DNA from: Bradyrhizobium sp. SRS-191
GTDB lineage: Bacteria > Pseudomonadota > Alphaproteobacteria > Rhizobiales > Xanthobacteraceae
NCBI RefSeq assembly: GCF_024586915.1
Contig: NZ_JANBVS010000020.1
Span: forward strand, 84,775-148,774
Reading direction: 5' to 3'
DNA: 64,000 bases
Program-made: the position numbers and the translations under genes
Notes under the pieces: generated by a model
Databases searched by the model: none
Told to the model about the DNA's origin: nothing
What the model saw: the letters and a program-made list of their open reading frames with translations, nothing else
Shown here: positions 17,792-28,655 of the stretch, piece by piece
Position numbering within the stretch: position 1 is the stretch's first letter
How the letters are laid out: each line of letters starts with the position of its first letter

Positions 17792-18565
17792 ATGAGCGGA
17801 GATGTCGCAACGCGCCTGCCGGAACGGGACCGGCAGGCGGAGCATAGGCAGGCCGAGATCTGGGCTCGTCTGCAAAGCGTGATGGATCCGGAGCTCGACG
17901 AGTCCGTCGTCGACCTCAACTTCGTCAGCCGCGTTGATGTGGATTCGGCCAACCGCGTCCACATCGCGTTCCGGCTGCCGACCTATTGGTGTGCGGCCAA
18001 CTTCTCCTTCCTGATGGCGGACGACATGCGCCGCGCGGTGGCGGCGCTCGACTGGGTGACGGGCGTCAGCGTGGTGCTCGGCGAGCACATGTACGCCGAC
18101 ACGATCAATGCCGGGCTGGCGCAGGGCCTGTCGTTCCAGGAGACGTTCGGCGTCGAGGCCGATGGCGACCTGGAGGATCTGCGGCGGACGTTCCTCGTCA
18201 AGGCGTTTCAGCGCCGGCAGGTCGCCTTGCTAAGCCACCTCACCGCCACCGGGCATTCGCCCGAGATGCTCACGACGCTCACCGTGTTGGAGCTGCGTGG
18301 CCTGCCGGTCGATGACGAGGGCGACCGGCTGAGGCGGCGCTATCTCGAGCGGCGCGACGTCGTGGCGGACGCGGGCGACGAGATGCCGGCCTTCGTCGAC
18401 GCCGCGGGATTGCCGCTCGGCGCCGAGCGCTTCGCCGGCTACGTCGCGGGACTGCGCCGTGTCGGCATCAACGCGGAGTTCAACAGCGCGCTGTGCCGCG
18501 GCCTGCTGTCGGTGCGGTTCGATCTGGAGACGCCGTTCATTCCGAAAGCACGCGCCTCGGCCTGA
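17792..18565 (+). CDS. DUF59 (MIP18/PaaD-like) protein with extra C-terminal region
   Basis: A 257-residue protein. Residues about 20-110 are a DUF59 domain with the hallmark MDPELDESVVDLNFV followed by LPTYWCAANF; this family includes SufT, PaaD and eukaryotic Cia2 and is linked to iron-sulfur or di-iron protein maturation. The remaining 140 residues (from about VEADGDLEDLRRTFL) match nothing I recognise. An in-frame GTG at 17783 overlaps the preceding stop by four bases and may be the real start. Position between a di-iron enzyme and its chaperonin suggests metal-centre assembly (inference). Confidence 0.82.
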   Translation: MSGDVATRLPERDRQAEHRQAEIWARLQSVMDPELDESVVDLNFVSRVDVDSANRVHIAFRLPTYWCAANFSFLMADDMRRAVAALDWVTGVSVVLGEHMYADTINAGLAQGLSFQETFGVEADGDLEDLRRTFLVKAFQRRQVALLSHLTATGHSPEMLTTLTVLELRGLPVDDEGDRLRRRYLERRDVVADAGDEMPAFVDAAGLPLGAERFAGYVAGLRRVGINAEFNSALCRGLLSVRFDLETPFIPKARASA

Positions 18566-18635
18566 TCGGCCGGGGGACAACGAAAAATCGCGCCGGCCAA
18601 CCGGTGCACGACCAGGCCAGAGGGAGGTTGAGACC

Positions 18636-20264
18636 ATGCCGAAGATCATGCTGCATGACGAGGCGGCGCGGGCCGCCTTGGGACGAGGCGTTGCCAAGCT
18701 CGCCAAGGCGGTGCGCGGCACCCTGGGTCCGAAGGGAATGAACGCCATCATGGACCGCCCGATCGGGACGCCGATCGTGTCGCGCGACGGCGTCAGCATC
18801 GCCGCCGAGATCGAGCTGGAATGTCCGTTCGAGAACATCGGCGCGCAGGTGCTGCGCGAGGTCTCCAAGCAGACCAACGACACTGCGGGCGATGGTACAA
18901 CCACGGCGACGGTGCTCGCCGACGTGCTGGTGCAGGACGGGCTGAAATGCCTCGCGGCCGGCGCCAATCCGGTGGAGCTCGTCGAAGGGCTCGAGCTCGC
19001 GGTCGCCGAGACCATCAAGAACCTGAAGCGCTCCGCGATCGCCCTGCAGGGCTCGGCCGGCCTGCGCGCGGTCGCGAGCATCGCCGCCAATGATGTCGCG
19101 CTCGGCGACATGGTCGCAGAAGCGTTCGAGCGCGCCGGCACGCACGGCATCGTCGCAGTCGAATATGGCAGCACGGTCCAGACGACGCTCGAGGTCGTCG
19201 AAGGCATGGCGTTCGAGCGTGGCTACCTCTCGCATCACATGGTGACGGATGTGGAGCGCATGCAGGTCGTGCTCGACAACCCGTTCATCCTGATGACCGA
19301 CCACAAGATTCAGAGCGGCGAGCAACTGACCGGCGTGATCTCGCTGGTCGAGAAGAGCGGCCGGCCCTTGCTGATCATCGCCGAGGAGGTCGCGCCGGTC
19401 GTGATCATGCAGCTCCTGGCGCGCCGCGAGAAGAGCAACTTCAAGGTCGCCGCGATCCACCCGCCGGAGTTCGGCCATTGGCGCAAGGCCATGCTCGAGG
19501 ACATCGCGATCACGACGGGCGGCCGCGTGATCTCGGCCGACCTCGGCGGCCGGCTGGAGAAGGCGGAGTTGCAGGATCTCGGTGCCGCCCGCCAGGTGCG
19601 GATCTCCGCGTCCAAAACCCTGATCACGGCGGGCGCCGGCGATCCGGACAGGATTGCCGCCCGCCGCGCGCAGGTGATGCGGCAATATGAGGCGGCGCCG
19701 GAGAATATCGAGCGCGACAAGTTCCAGGAGCGCATCGCCAAGCTTTCCGGCGGCACGGCGATGATCCTTGCCGGCGGCGCCACGCCGGTCGAGCAGAAGC
19801 GCCGCACGCAATTGATCGAGGACGCGATCAATGCGACGCGGGCGGCGATCGAGGAGGGCATCGTTCCCGGCGGCGGCTTCGCGCTGCTGAAGGCGGCGCC
19901 GAAGCTCGACGAGCTGATCAACGGGCTGGACGGCAGCACGCGGCAGGGCGCCGAGCTATTGCAGCGTTCGCTGAGCCGGCCGCTGTTCCACATCGCGTCG
20001 AACGCAGGCCTCGATGCCGAGGCGGAGGTCAGCAAGGTGGCGAAGGGCGCCAACGGTCATGGCCTCGACGCACGCAACGGCGGATCGGTCGATCTGGTCA
20101 AGGCCGGCATCGTCGATCCGGTCAAGGTCTGCTACAGCGCGGTGCGCAACGCTGCCTCCGTGGCCGGGCTGATCCTGACGACGCAGACATTGATCGCGAA
20201 GAAGCCGGACGACTACGATCCGACCGCCGGCCCGGCCTTGGGCGGGGGCGCTGAGCTGCTGTAA
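18636..20264 (+). CDS. groEL: GroEL-like chaperonin dedicated to the monooxygenase (MimG type)
   Basis: A 542-residue class I chaperonin. Conserved ATPase features include VRGTLGPKGMN, Asp51 in SRDGVS, GDGTTTATVLA with Asp86, and IEDAINATRAAIEEGIVPGGG. It ends in ALGGGAELL instead of the usual GGM-rich tail and is diverged in the apical domain (for example IIAEEVAPVVIMQLLARRE). There is no groES next to it. In Mycobacterium a chaperonin-like protein, MimG, encoded with mimABCD is required for folding of the hydroxylase; this gene occupies the equivalent place. The ATG at 18636 has AGGGAGG upstream; the longer frame from 18459 overlaps the DUF59 gene and is rejected. Confidence 0.92.
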   Translation: MPKIMLHDEAARAALGRGVAKLAKAVRGTLGPKGMNAIMDRPIGTPIVSRDGVSIAAEIELECPFENIGAQVLREVSKQTNDTAGDGTTTATVLADVLVQDGLKCLAAGANPVELVEGLELAVAETIKNLKRSAIALQGSAGLRAVASIAANDVALGDMVAEAFERAGTHGIVAVEYGSTVQTTLEVVEGMAFERGYLSHHMVTDVERMQVVLDNPFILMTDHKIQSGEQLTGVISLVEKSGRPLLIIAEEVAPVVIMQLLARREKSNFKVAAIHPPEFGHWRKAMLEDIAITTGGRVISADLGGRLEKAELQDLGAARQVRISASKTLITAGAGDPDRIAARRAQVMRQYEAAPENIERDKFQERIAKLSGGTAMILAGGATPVEQKRRTQLIEDAINATRAAIEEGIVPGGGFALLKAAPKLDELINGLDGSTRQGAELLQRSLSRPLFHIASNAGLDAEAEVSKVAKGANGHGLDARNGGSVDLVKAGIVDPVKVCYSAVRNAASVAGLILTTQTLIAKKPDDYDPTAGPALGGGAELL

Positions 20265-20288
20265 GTCCGGGCGGCTTGCGTGTGATGG

Positions 20289-20308
20289 GCCGGGCGCCTC
20301 TGCCCGGC
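20289..20308 (+). terminator. Hairpin at the end of the monooxygenase operon
   Basis: GCCGGGC - GCCTCT - GCCCGGC, a perfect 7-bp stem 24 bases after the chaperonin stop, between convergent genes. No T-run, so it may serve as a weak or Rho-assisted terminator. Confidence 0.5.
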
Positions 20309-20360
20309 TCAGGCGGCGGACGCCGCGGCAGAAGTCTCTGCATCGCCAGGCGCCGATGAT

Positions 20361-22280
<1,920 letters not shown>

Positions 22281-23097
22281 TCCGGTTCCTCCAACGTGTC
22301 GATGCCCGCTGCCCGCGTCGCCTCGCGATCAAACGCCTGCTGCTGATGTCTCGTCCTGGCTCACCGGCCACGCATCAGCCGCAATCGTCGAATCGCCGGG
22401 GCGTTTCGAACCTGATACCTCCAAAATGTCGGAAAACAGCTACGCGTACGATAACGCGGGCGACGAGCTCGGCCCGTCAACCACCTTGCTCGCGTTTCAC
22501 ATCCCCGACGTTCCAGCGCTTCGTGGACGCTGGTAACGCCTGACTTTATACGCGTTGGTGAATGGCGCAAAGCCGAACTCATCGCGTTGTCGATCAATCA
22601 TGCGACAATTTGAACGCGCATCGCATCTGTTCCGTCCAGATGCGTTGACACGCACGACATTGAATGCCGGCAACCAACGACATCGCCTCGATCATCAAGA
22701 CGTCTGTTCCGCCCCAGTGTGCGATGCGGGATAAGATCAGATATGTCGTGGGCCCCACGTCATCGCGGGCTACTCGCAAAATTGGAGCCTGGAGAAGGAG
22801 CCTGGGACGCTCCGCACGCGCAGGACGAGGAGGCCTGATCCCAATCCGAACGGATCGCCAGATCACCCGCTTTTTCGAAAGCTCGATCCGTCCAGACGCT
22901 CTTCAGATTCGACAAGCTTTATGCCGGTCTCTTGTAGGACGGCGTGGCCGTGATCGAAAGAGCCGAGGCGGTTGACGAGAACTGAGATGAACCGTTGGGG
23001 CTGTTTCATCTGTGCACGCCAGGGCAGGGTTGTCGCCCTCTGATCCATTGCAGTTTGGCGGGGATCATCTCTCGGATGCTTGTGATATAGGTCGACG
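22281..23097. other. Intergenic interval without a recognisable gene
   Basis: About 0.8 kb. Short frames on both strands have no ribosome site or family. An 8-bp inverted repeat CGCATCTG - TTCCGTC - CAGATGCG lies at 22622-22644, too far from the activator start to be called an operator. Base composition looks lower in GC than the neighbouring operon, marking the left edge of an accessory stretch. Confidence 0.5.
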
Positions 23098-23781
23098 ATG
23101 ACGAAGAAATTCGCCGCGGCGGAACATCAGGCATCGCTCGATAGCAATTTCCCTTATCTCGAGCGAGACGCTGAGCCTCCCGGGCGCTGGGTTCCTAACT
23201 CACCGAGGGGGAAGCGATGGGAGGGGCAAGCACACTGGAGCACGCGCCACGGCGATGCGGTCGTGCGTTGGGGCCTCGGCGAGCCAGTCAGAATCGACTT
23301 CGCACTGTATCCCGACCGAACGCGGGGCGTTGTGGAGCAGAACGGCTATGGCGGATGGCGGCGCCTAGCCAGGAACGCTCGAAACTGGATTCACGGAACC
23401 GTTCAGATCAGGGCGGACGACGTGACATTCAGCGACGGAGAACAACCCGTCTACCATCCGCCTCCGCTGACCTCTGTCCCAAGTCTCGAGGCCGATCTCG
23501 CTCGCGACACAGCATTTCTCAAAGCGCTGCAGGATGACGGCTTCGCCGGTGCGACGTACGATGTTTTGAAACAGCATCGGTTCTATAAGGACAAAATGTG
23601 CGGCTGGCTTGGCGGCGGGGGAGATGCAGCGGGCCTCGTCGCGGACCTCCGAGGGTTGGGCGAGTCCTTCCAGGATTGGCATCCGTGGGGTGGCATTCAC
23701 AATGAAGCCCGCCTGCGTTCAGTCCATGAGCATTTGGCTCGCATCGGCTGGCGAGTTGAAGGAGAGAACGATCAGGAATGA
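23098..23781 (+). CDS. Orphan cytoplasmic protein of unknown function
   Basis: A 227-residue protein, rich in Trp, Gly and Arg (WVPNSPRGKRWEGQAHW, GGWRRLARNARNWIHG, GWLGGGGDAAGLV, FQDWHPWGG). No signal peptide, membrane helix or family that I recognise. The start at 23098 follows GTCGACG with no good ribosome site, so expression may be weak or the start may differ. It sits alone between a 0.8-kb empty interval and a convergent exported-protein gene. The shape (soluble, aromatic-rich, isolated) is compatible with an accessory effector or immunity-like protein, but there is no direct evidence. Confidence 0.6.
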   Translation: MTKKFAAAEHQASLDSNFPYLERDAEPPGRWVPNSPRGKRWEGQAHWSTRHGDAVVRWGLGEPVRIDFALYPDRTRGVVEQNGYGGWRRLARNARNWIHGTVQIRADDVTFSDGEQPVYHPPPLTSVPSLEADLARDTAFLKALQDDGFAGATYDVLKQHRFYKDKMCGWLGGGGDAAGLVADLRGLGESFQDWHPWGGIHNEARLRSVHEHLARIGWRVEGENDQE

Positions 23782-23861
23782 TCGGGAGCAGCCGATGAGA
23801 CTCGAGGTCGGCTCCTAACCCATCGCGGACCTGACTGACAGCACCTGGACTAGCGTGGCGA

Positions 23862-24626
23862 TCACTTGTTCAGGACCCATCTGCCGTTGAGCAATGTGAC
23901 CTCAGCGGGGTGTGTCACCATCGCCGAGCCCCCGTTCTCATGAACGGTCACATTCAGCAAGAGGCGTTCGTCGCCATCCCAACGGACGAACTCCCAATTT
24001 TCGTACTCCGCCGGCCTGTAATGTATGGACGGTCCACTCGGGTTCATATCCGCAGGGAGAATGTCAAAGCCATTGTTCGCATCGCTCGGGCCGTCGATTG
24101 CGTTGACTGAGGCCAACCATCTCTTGCTGGGTGAATAGCCCGGAGGCGCGACAATCCTCCGCTTCCGACCATCGCGCTGGCTGATCAAAAACCAAGCGTC
24201 GCTTTCATAGCCCTGGTCGTGAACCAGGAATAATCTGCTCTTCGGAAAATAGTCGTACAGTGAGAAGAGTTCGCACGTATCCGGATGTCGCTCGCAATTG
24301 GGCTTGTCTTTGAACGATTTGACCTTGCCATTGTCGAGCTTCAGTTGAAGACCGGCTGCCCGCCGCACGACGGCTCCGGTCGTTTGCATGATGCAGGCGC
24401 GTTCGCTGTCTGGTGAGAATTGATCGCCGTCAACCCGTGTGGCCTTCAGCTTGTCATCGAGAATTACGTCGGGATGTTTGCACACTCCATCACGCGGTTC
24501 CGCCGAGAAGCAGGTGTAGCCCTCAGGGCAAGGAGTTCCAGGGAGAAATTCTGCGTATGCCTCAGGCGCGCAGCACAGCAGGACCAAAGCAGGAAGAAGT
24601 GCAATTCTGAAAGTGCTCGAAGCCAT
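23862..24626 (-). CDS. Exported orphan protein, cysteine-containing
   Basis: A 254-residue protein with a clear signal peptide (residues 1-25, FRIALLPALVLLCCAPEAYA then EFLPG). The mature part begins with a compact cysteine region (PCPEGYTCFSAEPRDGVCKH), with further cysteines in RACIMQ, PNCERHPDTCE. The C-terminal half is beta-rich with Trp-containing strands (NWEFVRWDGDERLLLNVTVHENGG). Probably a disulfide-bonded periplasmic protein. Family not recognised. It shares general style (exported, about 250-330 residues, WxFVEW/WEFVRW-like strands) with the protein at 26310-27284, suggesting a distant relationship. Confidence 0.68.
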   Translation of the reverse strand: MASSTFRIALLPALVLLCCAPEAYAEFLPGTPCPEGYTCFSAEPRDGVCKHPDVILDDKLKATRVDGDQFSPDSERACIMQTTGAVVRRAAGLQLKLDNGKVKSFKDKPNCERHPDTCELFSLYDYFPKSRLFLVHDQGYESDAWFLISQRDGRKRRIVAPPGYSPSKRWLASVNAIDGPSDANNGFDILPADMNPSGPSIHYRPAEYENWEFVRWDGDERLLLNVTVHENGGSAMVTHPAEVTLLNGRWVLNK

Positions 24627-24659
24627 TCGCCGGATACTCCGTGGGAGCCCTTTACCTTA

Positions 24660-24839
24660 ACAGGCCCAAGCCAATCTGCTCCAGCCGTCCGGCCGGTCTC
24701 GTTGGGCGTTTTACTGTCCAGATTTGGCGGACCGATCGTATTTTGGCTTGTGGTCGGCTTGCAGTCTTTCCCAGTGGGCGTACTGCTTGCGATCATTTAC
24801 GCGGCCCATTTTGTCCTGTCGAACCAGATCATGAGCTGA
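24660..24839 (+). pseudogene. Possible remnant of a small membrane protein
   Basis: One frame ends in a convincing membrane peptide: RPVSLGVLLSRFGGPIVFW then LVVGLQSFPVGVLLAIIYA and HFVLSNQIMS before the stop at 24839. No ATG lies near; only TTG/GTG codons could start it. It may be the 3' end of a lost gene or a very small unannotated membrane protein. Confidence 0.3.
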
Positions 24840-25008
24840 AGAAGGCGAGGGGTAGCCTAGCAAGATGTTCGGTTCTGGCCCAAAGCGCACTTTGACTTCC
24901 AGGAATTTTAACGCTTATGAGACATCTCAGTACCCTGGGTGTTGGATTTGAGAGAACTCAGGCGCGCCCATGCTGGGGGGCCTGAGACTCGCTGTTGGGA
25001 GACCGTCG

Positions 25009-26139
25009 ATGGCTCAAGAGAATTCGCGGCCGCGGATCGGTGAAGGGCGCATCGGCAGCTCTCTCTGCGCTGCGATCGGCGTGCTCAGCGTCGCTGCGGT
25101 GCTCTGCCTGCGCTATCCTGCCTTTCTCACGACGCCTGAGCTGCGCGTCCATTACGACGTCGAGCTGCTCCGCCTCACGCTCGCGATCGCCATGGTCGTC
25201 GGCGCCTGGCTCGGCGTCGTCGGGATCGTGCTGGGCGGCCCGCGAGCGCCCGCTGCCATCGGTCTGAGCGGGCTTTTCCTGGCCACGCTGCTCGGCGGGC
25301 CTTATGTGCCGACACCGGATTTTCTCCAGCCGCGCTTCTATTTCGGCCTCGACTGGCTGGTGCTCGATCTGTTCTTCACCGGCGCGGCATTCGTGCTGCT
25401 CGAGTGGATCTTCCCGCGGGTGCGGCCGGAGCAGGGGCCGCTCAGCCCGGGCTGGAAGCTCGATCTCGCTTATTTCGGCGTCAACCATTTGCTGATCGGC
25501 ATCTTCCTGGTGGTCTCGACGCATTTCGCGCATGACTATTTCGCCTGGGCGATCAGTCCGTGGCTGCAGGCCCATGTCGTGGCCCTGCCGGCGATCGTCC
25601 GCTTCGTGCTGGTGATCCTGGCGGCCGATGCGGTCGAATACGTCTCCCACCGCGCCTATCACGAGGTGCCGTGGCTGTGGCGGATCCATGCGGTGCATCA
25701 TTCGCCGGAGCACATGGACTGGCTGTCGGGATCGCGGCTGCATTTCTTCGAGCCGTTGGCAACCCGCGCCCTGGTGCTCGTGCCGATCGTCCTGCTCGGC
25801 TTCCCGCAGGACACGATCTTCGCCTATCTCATCTTCATCTCCGTGCAATCGGTGCTGATCCATTCGAACATCAAGATGGATGTCGGCTGGCTGCGCTACG
25901 TCATCGTCACCCCGCAATTCCATCATTGGCACCACGCGTCGGACGCCGAGGCCCTCGACAAGAACTACGCGGCTCACACGCCGCTGTTCGACATGCTGGG
26001 CGGCACCTGGCACCTGCCCAAGGACCGCTGGCCGGTCAAATACGGCACGGTGAAGCCGATCCCCGGCGGCATGCTCGGCCAGTTCGTGCACCCGTTTGTC
26101 GGTCCGGTGAAGGAATTTCTCGAACATCGGGACTCGTGA
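25009..26139 (+). CDS. Sterol desaturase / fatty acid hydroxylase superfamily membrane protein
   Basis: Integral membrane non-haem di-iron enzyme, 376 residues from the ATG at 25009 (GGGAGA six bases upstream; alternative ATG 24970). About six hydrophobic helices precede and interleave with the histidine motifs: SHRAYH, RIHAVHHS and, near the C-terminus, QFHHWHH, the eight-histidine pattern of this superfamily. Substrate likely a lipid (sterol, hopanoid, carotenoid or fatty acid); it cannot be specified. It stands alone, with no lipid-pathway neighbours. A second, unrelated di-iron oxygenase type thus lies 9 kb from the soluble monooxygenase, but no functional link is visible. Confidence 0.85.
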   Translation: MAQENSRPRIGEGRIGSSLCAAIGVLSVAAVLCLRYPAFLTTPELRVHYDVELLRLTLAIAMVVGAWLGVVGIVLGGPRAPAAIGLSGLFLATLLGGPYVPTPDFLQPRFYFGLDWLVLDLFFTGAAFVLLEWIFPRVRPEQGPLSPGWKLDLAYFGVNHLLIGIFLVVSTHFAHDYFAWAISPWLQAHVVALPAIVRFVLVILAADAVEYVSHRAYHEVPWLWRIHAVHHSPEHMDWLSGSRLHFFEPLATRALVLVPIVLLGFPQDTIFAYLIFISVQSVLIHSNIKMDVGWLRYVIVTPQFHHWHHASDAEALDKNYAAHTPLFDMLGGTWHLPKDRWPVKYGTVKPIPGGMLGQFVHPFVGPVKEFLEHRDS

Positions 26140-26309
26140 CGGGGCGCATGCCGCTGTCGCCGGCATGAGCGTCGCCTCGCGACGAGCGCCGCGGCCATCT
26201 TTGGAACGCTAGCAGGAGGCAACGGGATTGGTCTGTGGTCGCCGTTTTCGACCCGGACCAGACTTCGACACCAACTGAGCTCTCGCAGAAGCCGGCCTGG
26301 TTCGCCTCG

Positions 26310-27284
26310 CTACGGGAGGCGGTGAACTTCGAATGACCCCATCACGTCAAGAATACGCTGCTGCATGCCCTGCCAATCGGGTACGTCCTGCGGCCGATGA
26401 CGGAAATAGAAGTCCCGCCCCTTGTTGATGAAACGGTGCTGACAGGACTTCGGAAAAGCCTCCGACGGCTCGCCGCAGCTAATCACCGTGGTGTTGATGC
26501 GGCTTCCTGCCAGCGACTCGTCGGCGTAGAGATGATAGCGAAATCCGACGTACTGTTTGCCGTCCCTGCCATGAGTGACGCTCTTGGTCTTCGCGAGGCC
26601 ATGTTCCGTTCCCCGCTCGACGATCGTCTCGCCGGGATCCGCTTTCATGATGCTCAACACCCACTCCGGATTCCATTCGACGAAGACCCAGTTGCTGTCA
26701 CGCTCGCCCGGTGCCAGATCGCTCCAACGGCGCTCGAGCGGACGAAAGTCGGGTGCGGTCGTCGCCAACAATAGGGTCGGGCGCCTCCCGCCACGCCACT
26801 GGGGCTGCCACATGCTTGGAATAAGATAAGTCTCGCCGGTGGAATACCTGATGTAGTTGCTGTCGGACGGTGATCCGGGGAAAAGCGCGAGCCGCTTACG
26901 ACCGAAGTCACGGGCCGGCTCGCAAGTCAATGCCGGCCGACCATGTTCGATTCGCTCGTTGAGCACGCCCGGTACGAACGCATGGCGACGATATGACCAA
27001 TGGTAGAGGCGTGGATCGGCAGACTCGCCGACGACGAGAATGGCGTGGTGCTGCATGTAAAGTGGACCGTCGCGCTTCGCCCGCGTTGTGAAGATCGACA
27101 GGTCGAGCCAGGAGCGGGCGGGCCGATAGTCGTCAGTCCCGTCAGATATCTGGATACAAAAAGGCTCAGATCCTGCGATCTCTTCAGCACCATGAGCGAC
27201 GAGGAAAGCTGTCACGGCACCTGCAGCGACGAAGAGCGAGATCACAACCAAGATCAGACCGACAAGCTTTCGTGGCGAAATCAC
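26310..27284 (-). CDS. Membrane-anchored or exported orphan protein
   Basis: A 324-residue protein with one N-terminal hydrophobic segment (residues 7-30, VGLILVVISLFVAAGAVTAFLVA) and a large extracytoplasmic domain. Three cysteines (EPFCIQ, LTCEPA, ISCGEPS) may form disulfides. Beta-strand-like repeats with Trp (YHWSYRRHAF, SNWVFVEWNPEWVLSIM) fill the centre, and the tail FINKGRDFYFRHRPQDVPDWQG is distinctive. No family recognised. Orphan on its strand; the gene upstream on the + strand ends 170 bases away. See also 23862-24626, which has similar overall design. Confidence 0.65.
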   Translation of the reverse strand: MISPRKLVGLILVVISLFVAAGAVTAFLVAHGAEEIAGSEPFCIQISDGTDDYRPARSWLDLSIFTTRAKRDGPLYMQHHAILVVGESADPRLYHWSYRRHAFVPGVLNERIEHGRPALTCEPARDFGRKRLALFPGSPSDSNYIRYSTGETYLIPSMWQPQWRGGRRPTLLLATTAPDFRPLERRWSDLAPGERDSNWVFVEWNPEWVLSIMKADPGETIVERGTEHGLAKTKSVTHGRDGKQYVGFRYHLYADESLAGSRINTTVISCGEPSEAFPKSCQHRFINKGRDFYFRHRPQDVPDWQGMQQRILDVMGSFEVHRLP

Positions 27285-27681
27285 TCTCAGTCCTTGGCCC
27301 GCGCACAGCTTCGAACTGCGACATCAGAAGTCGCGTGTGAGATCGGCGCAAGCGTTGCTTTTCGGAAAATTCGGCAGCGCTCCGGGCGGTCGCATGCGGA
27401 TTTTTACTTGTTTGTCCGCCTTTCGGAGCCCGCAAAGAATCGCCTCCGGCCCATCTCCGACCTCTCCGCCTACCCCGGTCGTTCCAGGTGATGGGCTCGT
27501 GATGATGGTCACCCAGGGTCTCTCCGGAAGCAATCGGCAGGGGCAGGCGACCCTCGATCTGCTGACCAACTTCGTTCTCCCGCCAGAGGTGCGCGTCGAA
27601 GGTCCTCGCTGATGGCTTGCTGCCATCACCCATGTCCGGCTCGCGCTGAAGCTCCGCGCGGCTGCGCGGCACGTCGCCTGG
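27285..27681. other. Intergenic interval without a convincing gene
   Basis: About 400 bases. Frames are open on both strands (for example 27337-27612 + and 27324-27707 -), but they lack ribosome sites and recognisable families. Nothing functional identified. Confidence 0.4.
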
Positions 27682-27843
27682 TCAGAACAGGCCGGGACTG
27701 AGATCAAGTCCGTAGGTCAGCGTCAGCGCCGCCACCAGCAAGACTGCGGCAGCGGCCAGCAGGAGCTGTTTGAGCAGCGCGTCTGAAATGCCGTTTGATG
27801 AATCAGAAAGGGCCTTGGAAATAGCTTTGGCCAGAGTCGTCAT
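27682..27843 (-). CDS. Small single-span membrane protein (53 aa)
   Basis: Starts MTTLAKAISKALSDSSN and ends in one hydrophobic helix plus TYGLDLSPGLF. GAGGT lies five bases before the ATG at 27843. Short proteins with this 'LTYGLDLSPG(L/F)F' ending are, to my recollection, conserved in Bradyrhizobium, which supports it as a real gene despite its size. Function unknown; the amphipathic N-terminus plus a single helix could act as a regulatory membrane peptide. Confidence 0.65.
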   Translation of the reverse strand: MTTLAKAISKALSDSSNGISDALLKQLLLAAAAVLLVAALTLTYGLDLSPGLF

Positions 27844-28232
27844 TTGCGACCTCGATCTCGCCCAATATGGACTAGGTCGCGCGAGCAGGCCCAAAGGTTC
27901 AACGCAGCCGGGGCGCCGTTGGGCGCAGAGTCTGCGCGAGCCCGGTGTCGCCCGCTGCTGCCTTGTTCGCGAACGGCAACGGCGCCGGTCAGTATGCTCG
28001 TTGGGGTTGACGTGAATCAATGCCCTGCGGACACAATTCCAATCTGTTCTACGACCGTCTCGACCTGAGACGATGACAGCCGGAAAAAGGCGTGTTCGAG
28101 ACTGAAGCGGCTCCGCGTCTGCTCGGATCGTTCTCGCAGGCGGGTGGACAACACGCGCGGGCGAACACCGATATTGCTCGACGAAGCGTCGGGTCGGCTA
28201 GGCAGTGCCGGCGAACAGCAAGGAGAGTTGAA

Positions 28233-28457
28233 ATGAAAGCATTTGGATCGATCGTCGCGGGATTGCTTGCCTTCATGTCGGCCGCATCGATGGCGCCCGT
28301 CGAAGCCGCGAGCGGATGCGTCGAGGTGTGCCAGGCCGAGAACAGGCGCGACGTGAAACTCTGCAATTACCCAAGAAAGGAGATCGAAGAGGTGACGCGA
28401 TGCCTGGCGACGGCGCGTTCGAATTTCGATGCCTGCAAGCAGGCGTGCGGCAAGTAG
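28233..28457 (+). CDS. Small exported four-cysteine protein (74 aa)
   Basis: Signal peptide at residues 1-25 (MKAFGSIVAGLLAFMSAAS...VEAA), then a mature part of about 48 residues with five cysteines, four of them in a CxxxC...CxxxC style arrangement: CVEVCQAENRRDVKLC, TRCLATARSNFDAC and KQACGK. AAGGAGAG precedes the ATG at 28233. The pattern suggests a disulfide-stapled helical hairpin in the periplasm. Function unknown. Confidence 0.7.
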   Translation: MKAFGSIVAGLLAFMSAASMAPVEAASGCVEVCQAENRRDVKLCNYPRKEIEEVTRCLATARSNFDACKQACGK

Positions 28458-28655
28458 CAGGGCGGCGCAGCTTGCGGCTGGCCCCGCGGAGAGGTCCCGC
28501 CGGTTGGATCGTTCGGCCGGCGCTCTCGGAACGACGCAAGCAGGGGGCCTGCTTGGGCCCGAAAGTGAGGTGCGTCGCTCAGGTTCCTGTGGAGACCTCG
28601 CGAGGAAAACTGATAGAACCGACCGGTCGACGCACTCACGAGGATGGCAAGACCA

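Noticed and set aside
27184..27707. Overlapping - strand frames of 127-162 codons upstream of a membrane orphan
   Set aside because: Two frames compete over the same DNA, neither has a ribosome site or recognisable domain, and one overlaps the start of the better-supported gene at 27284.
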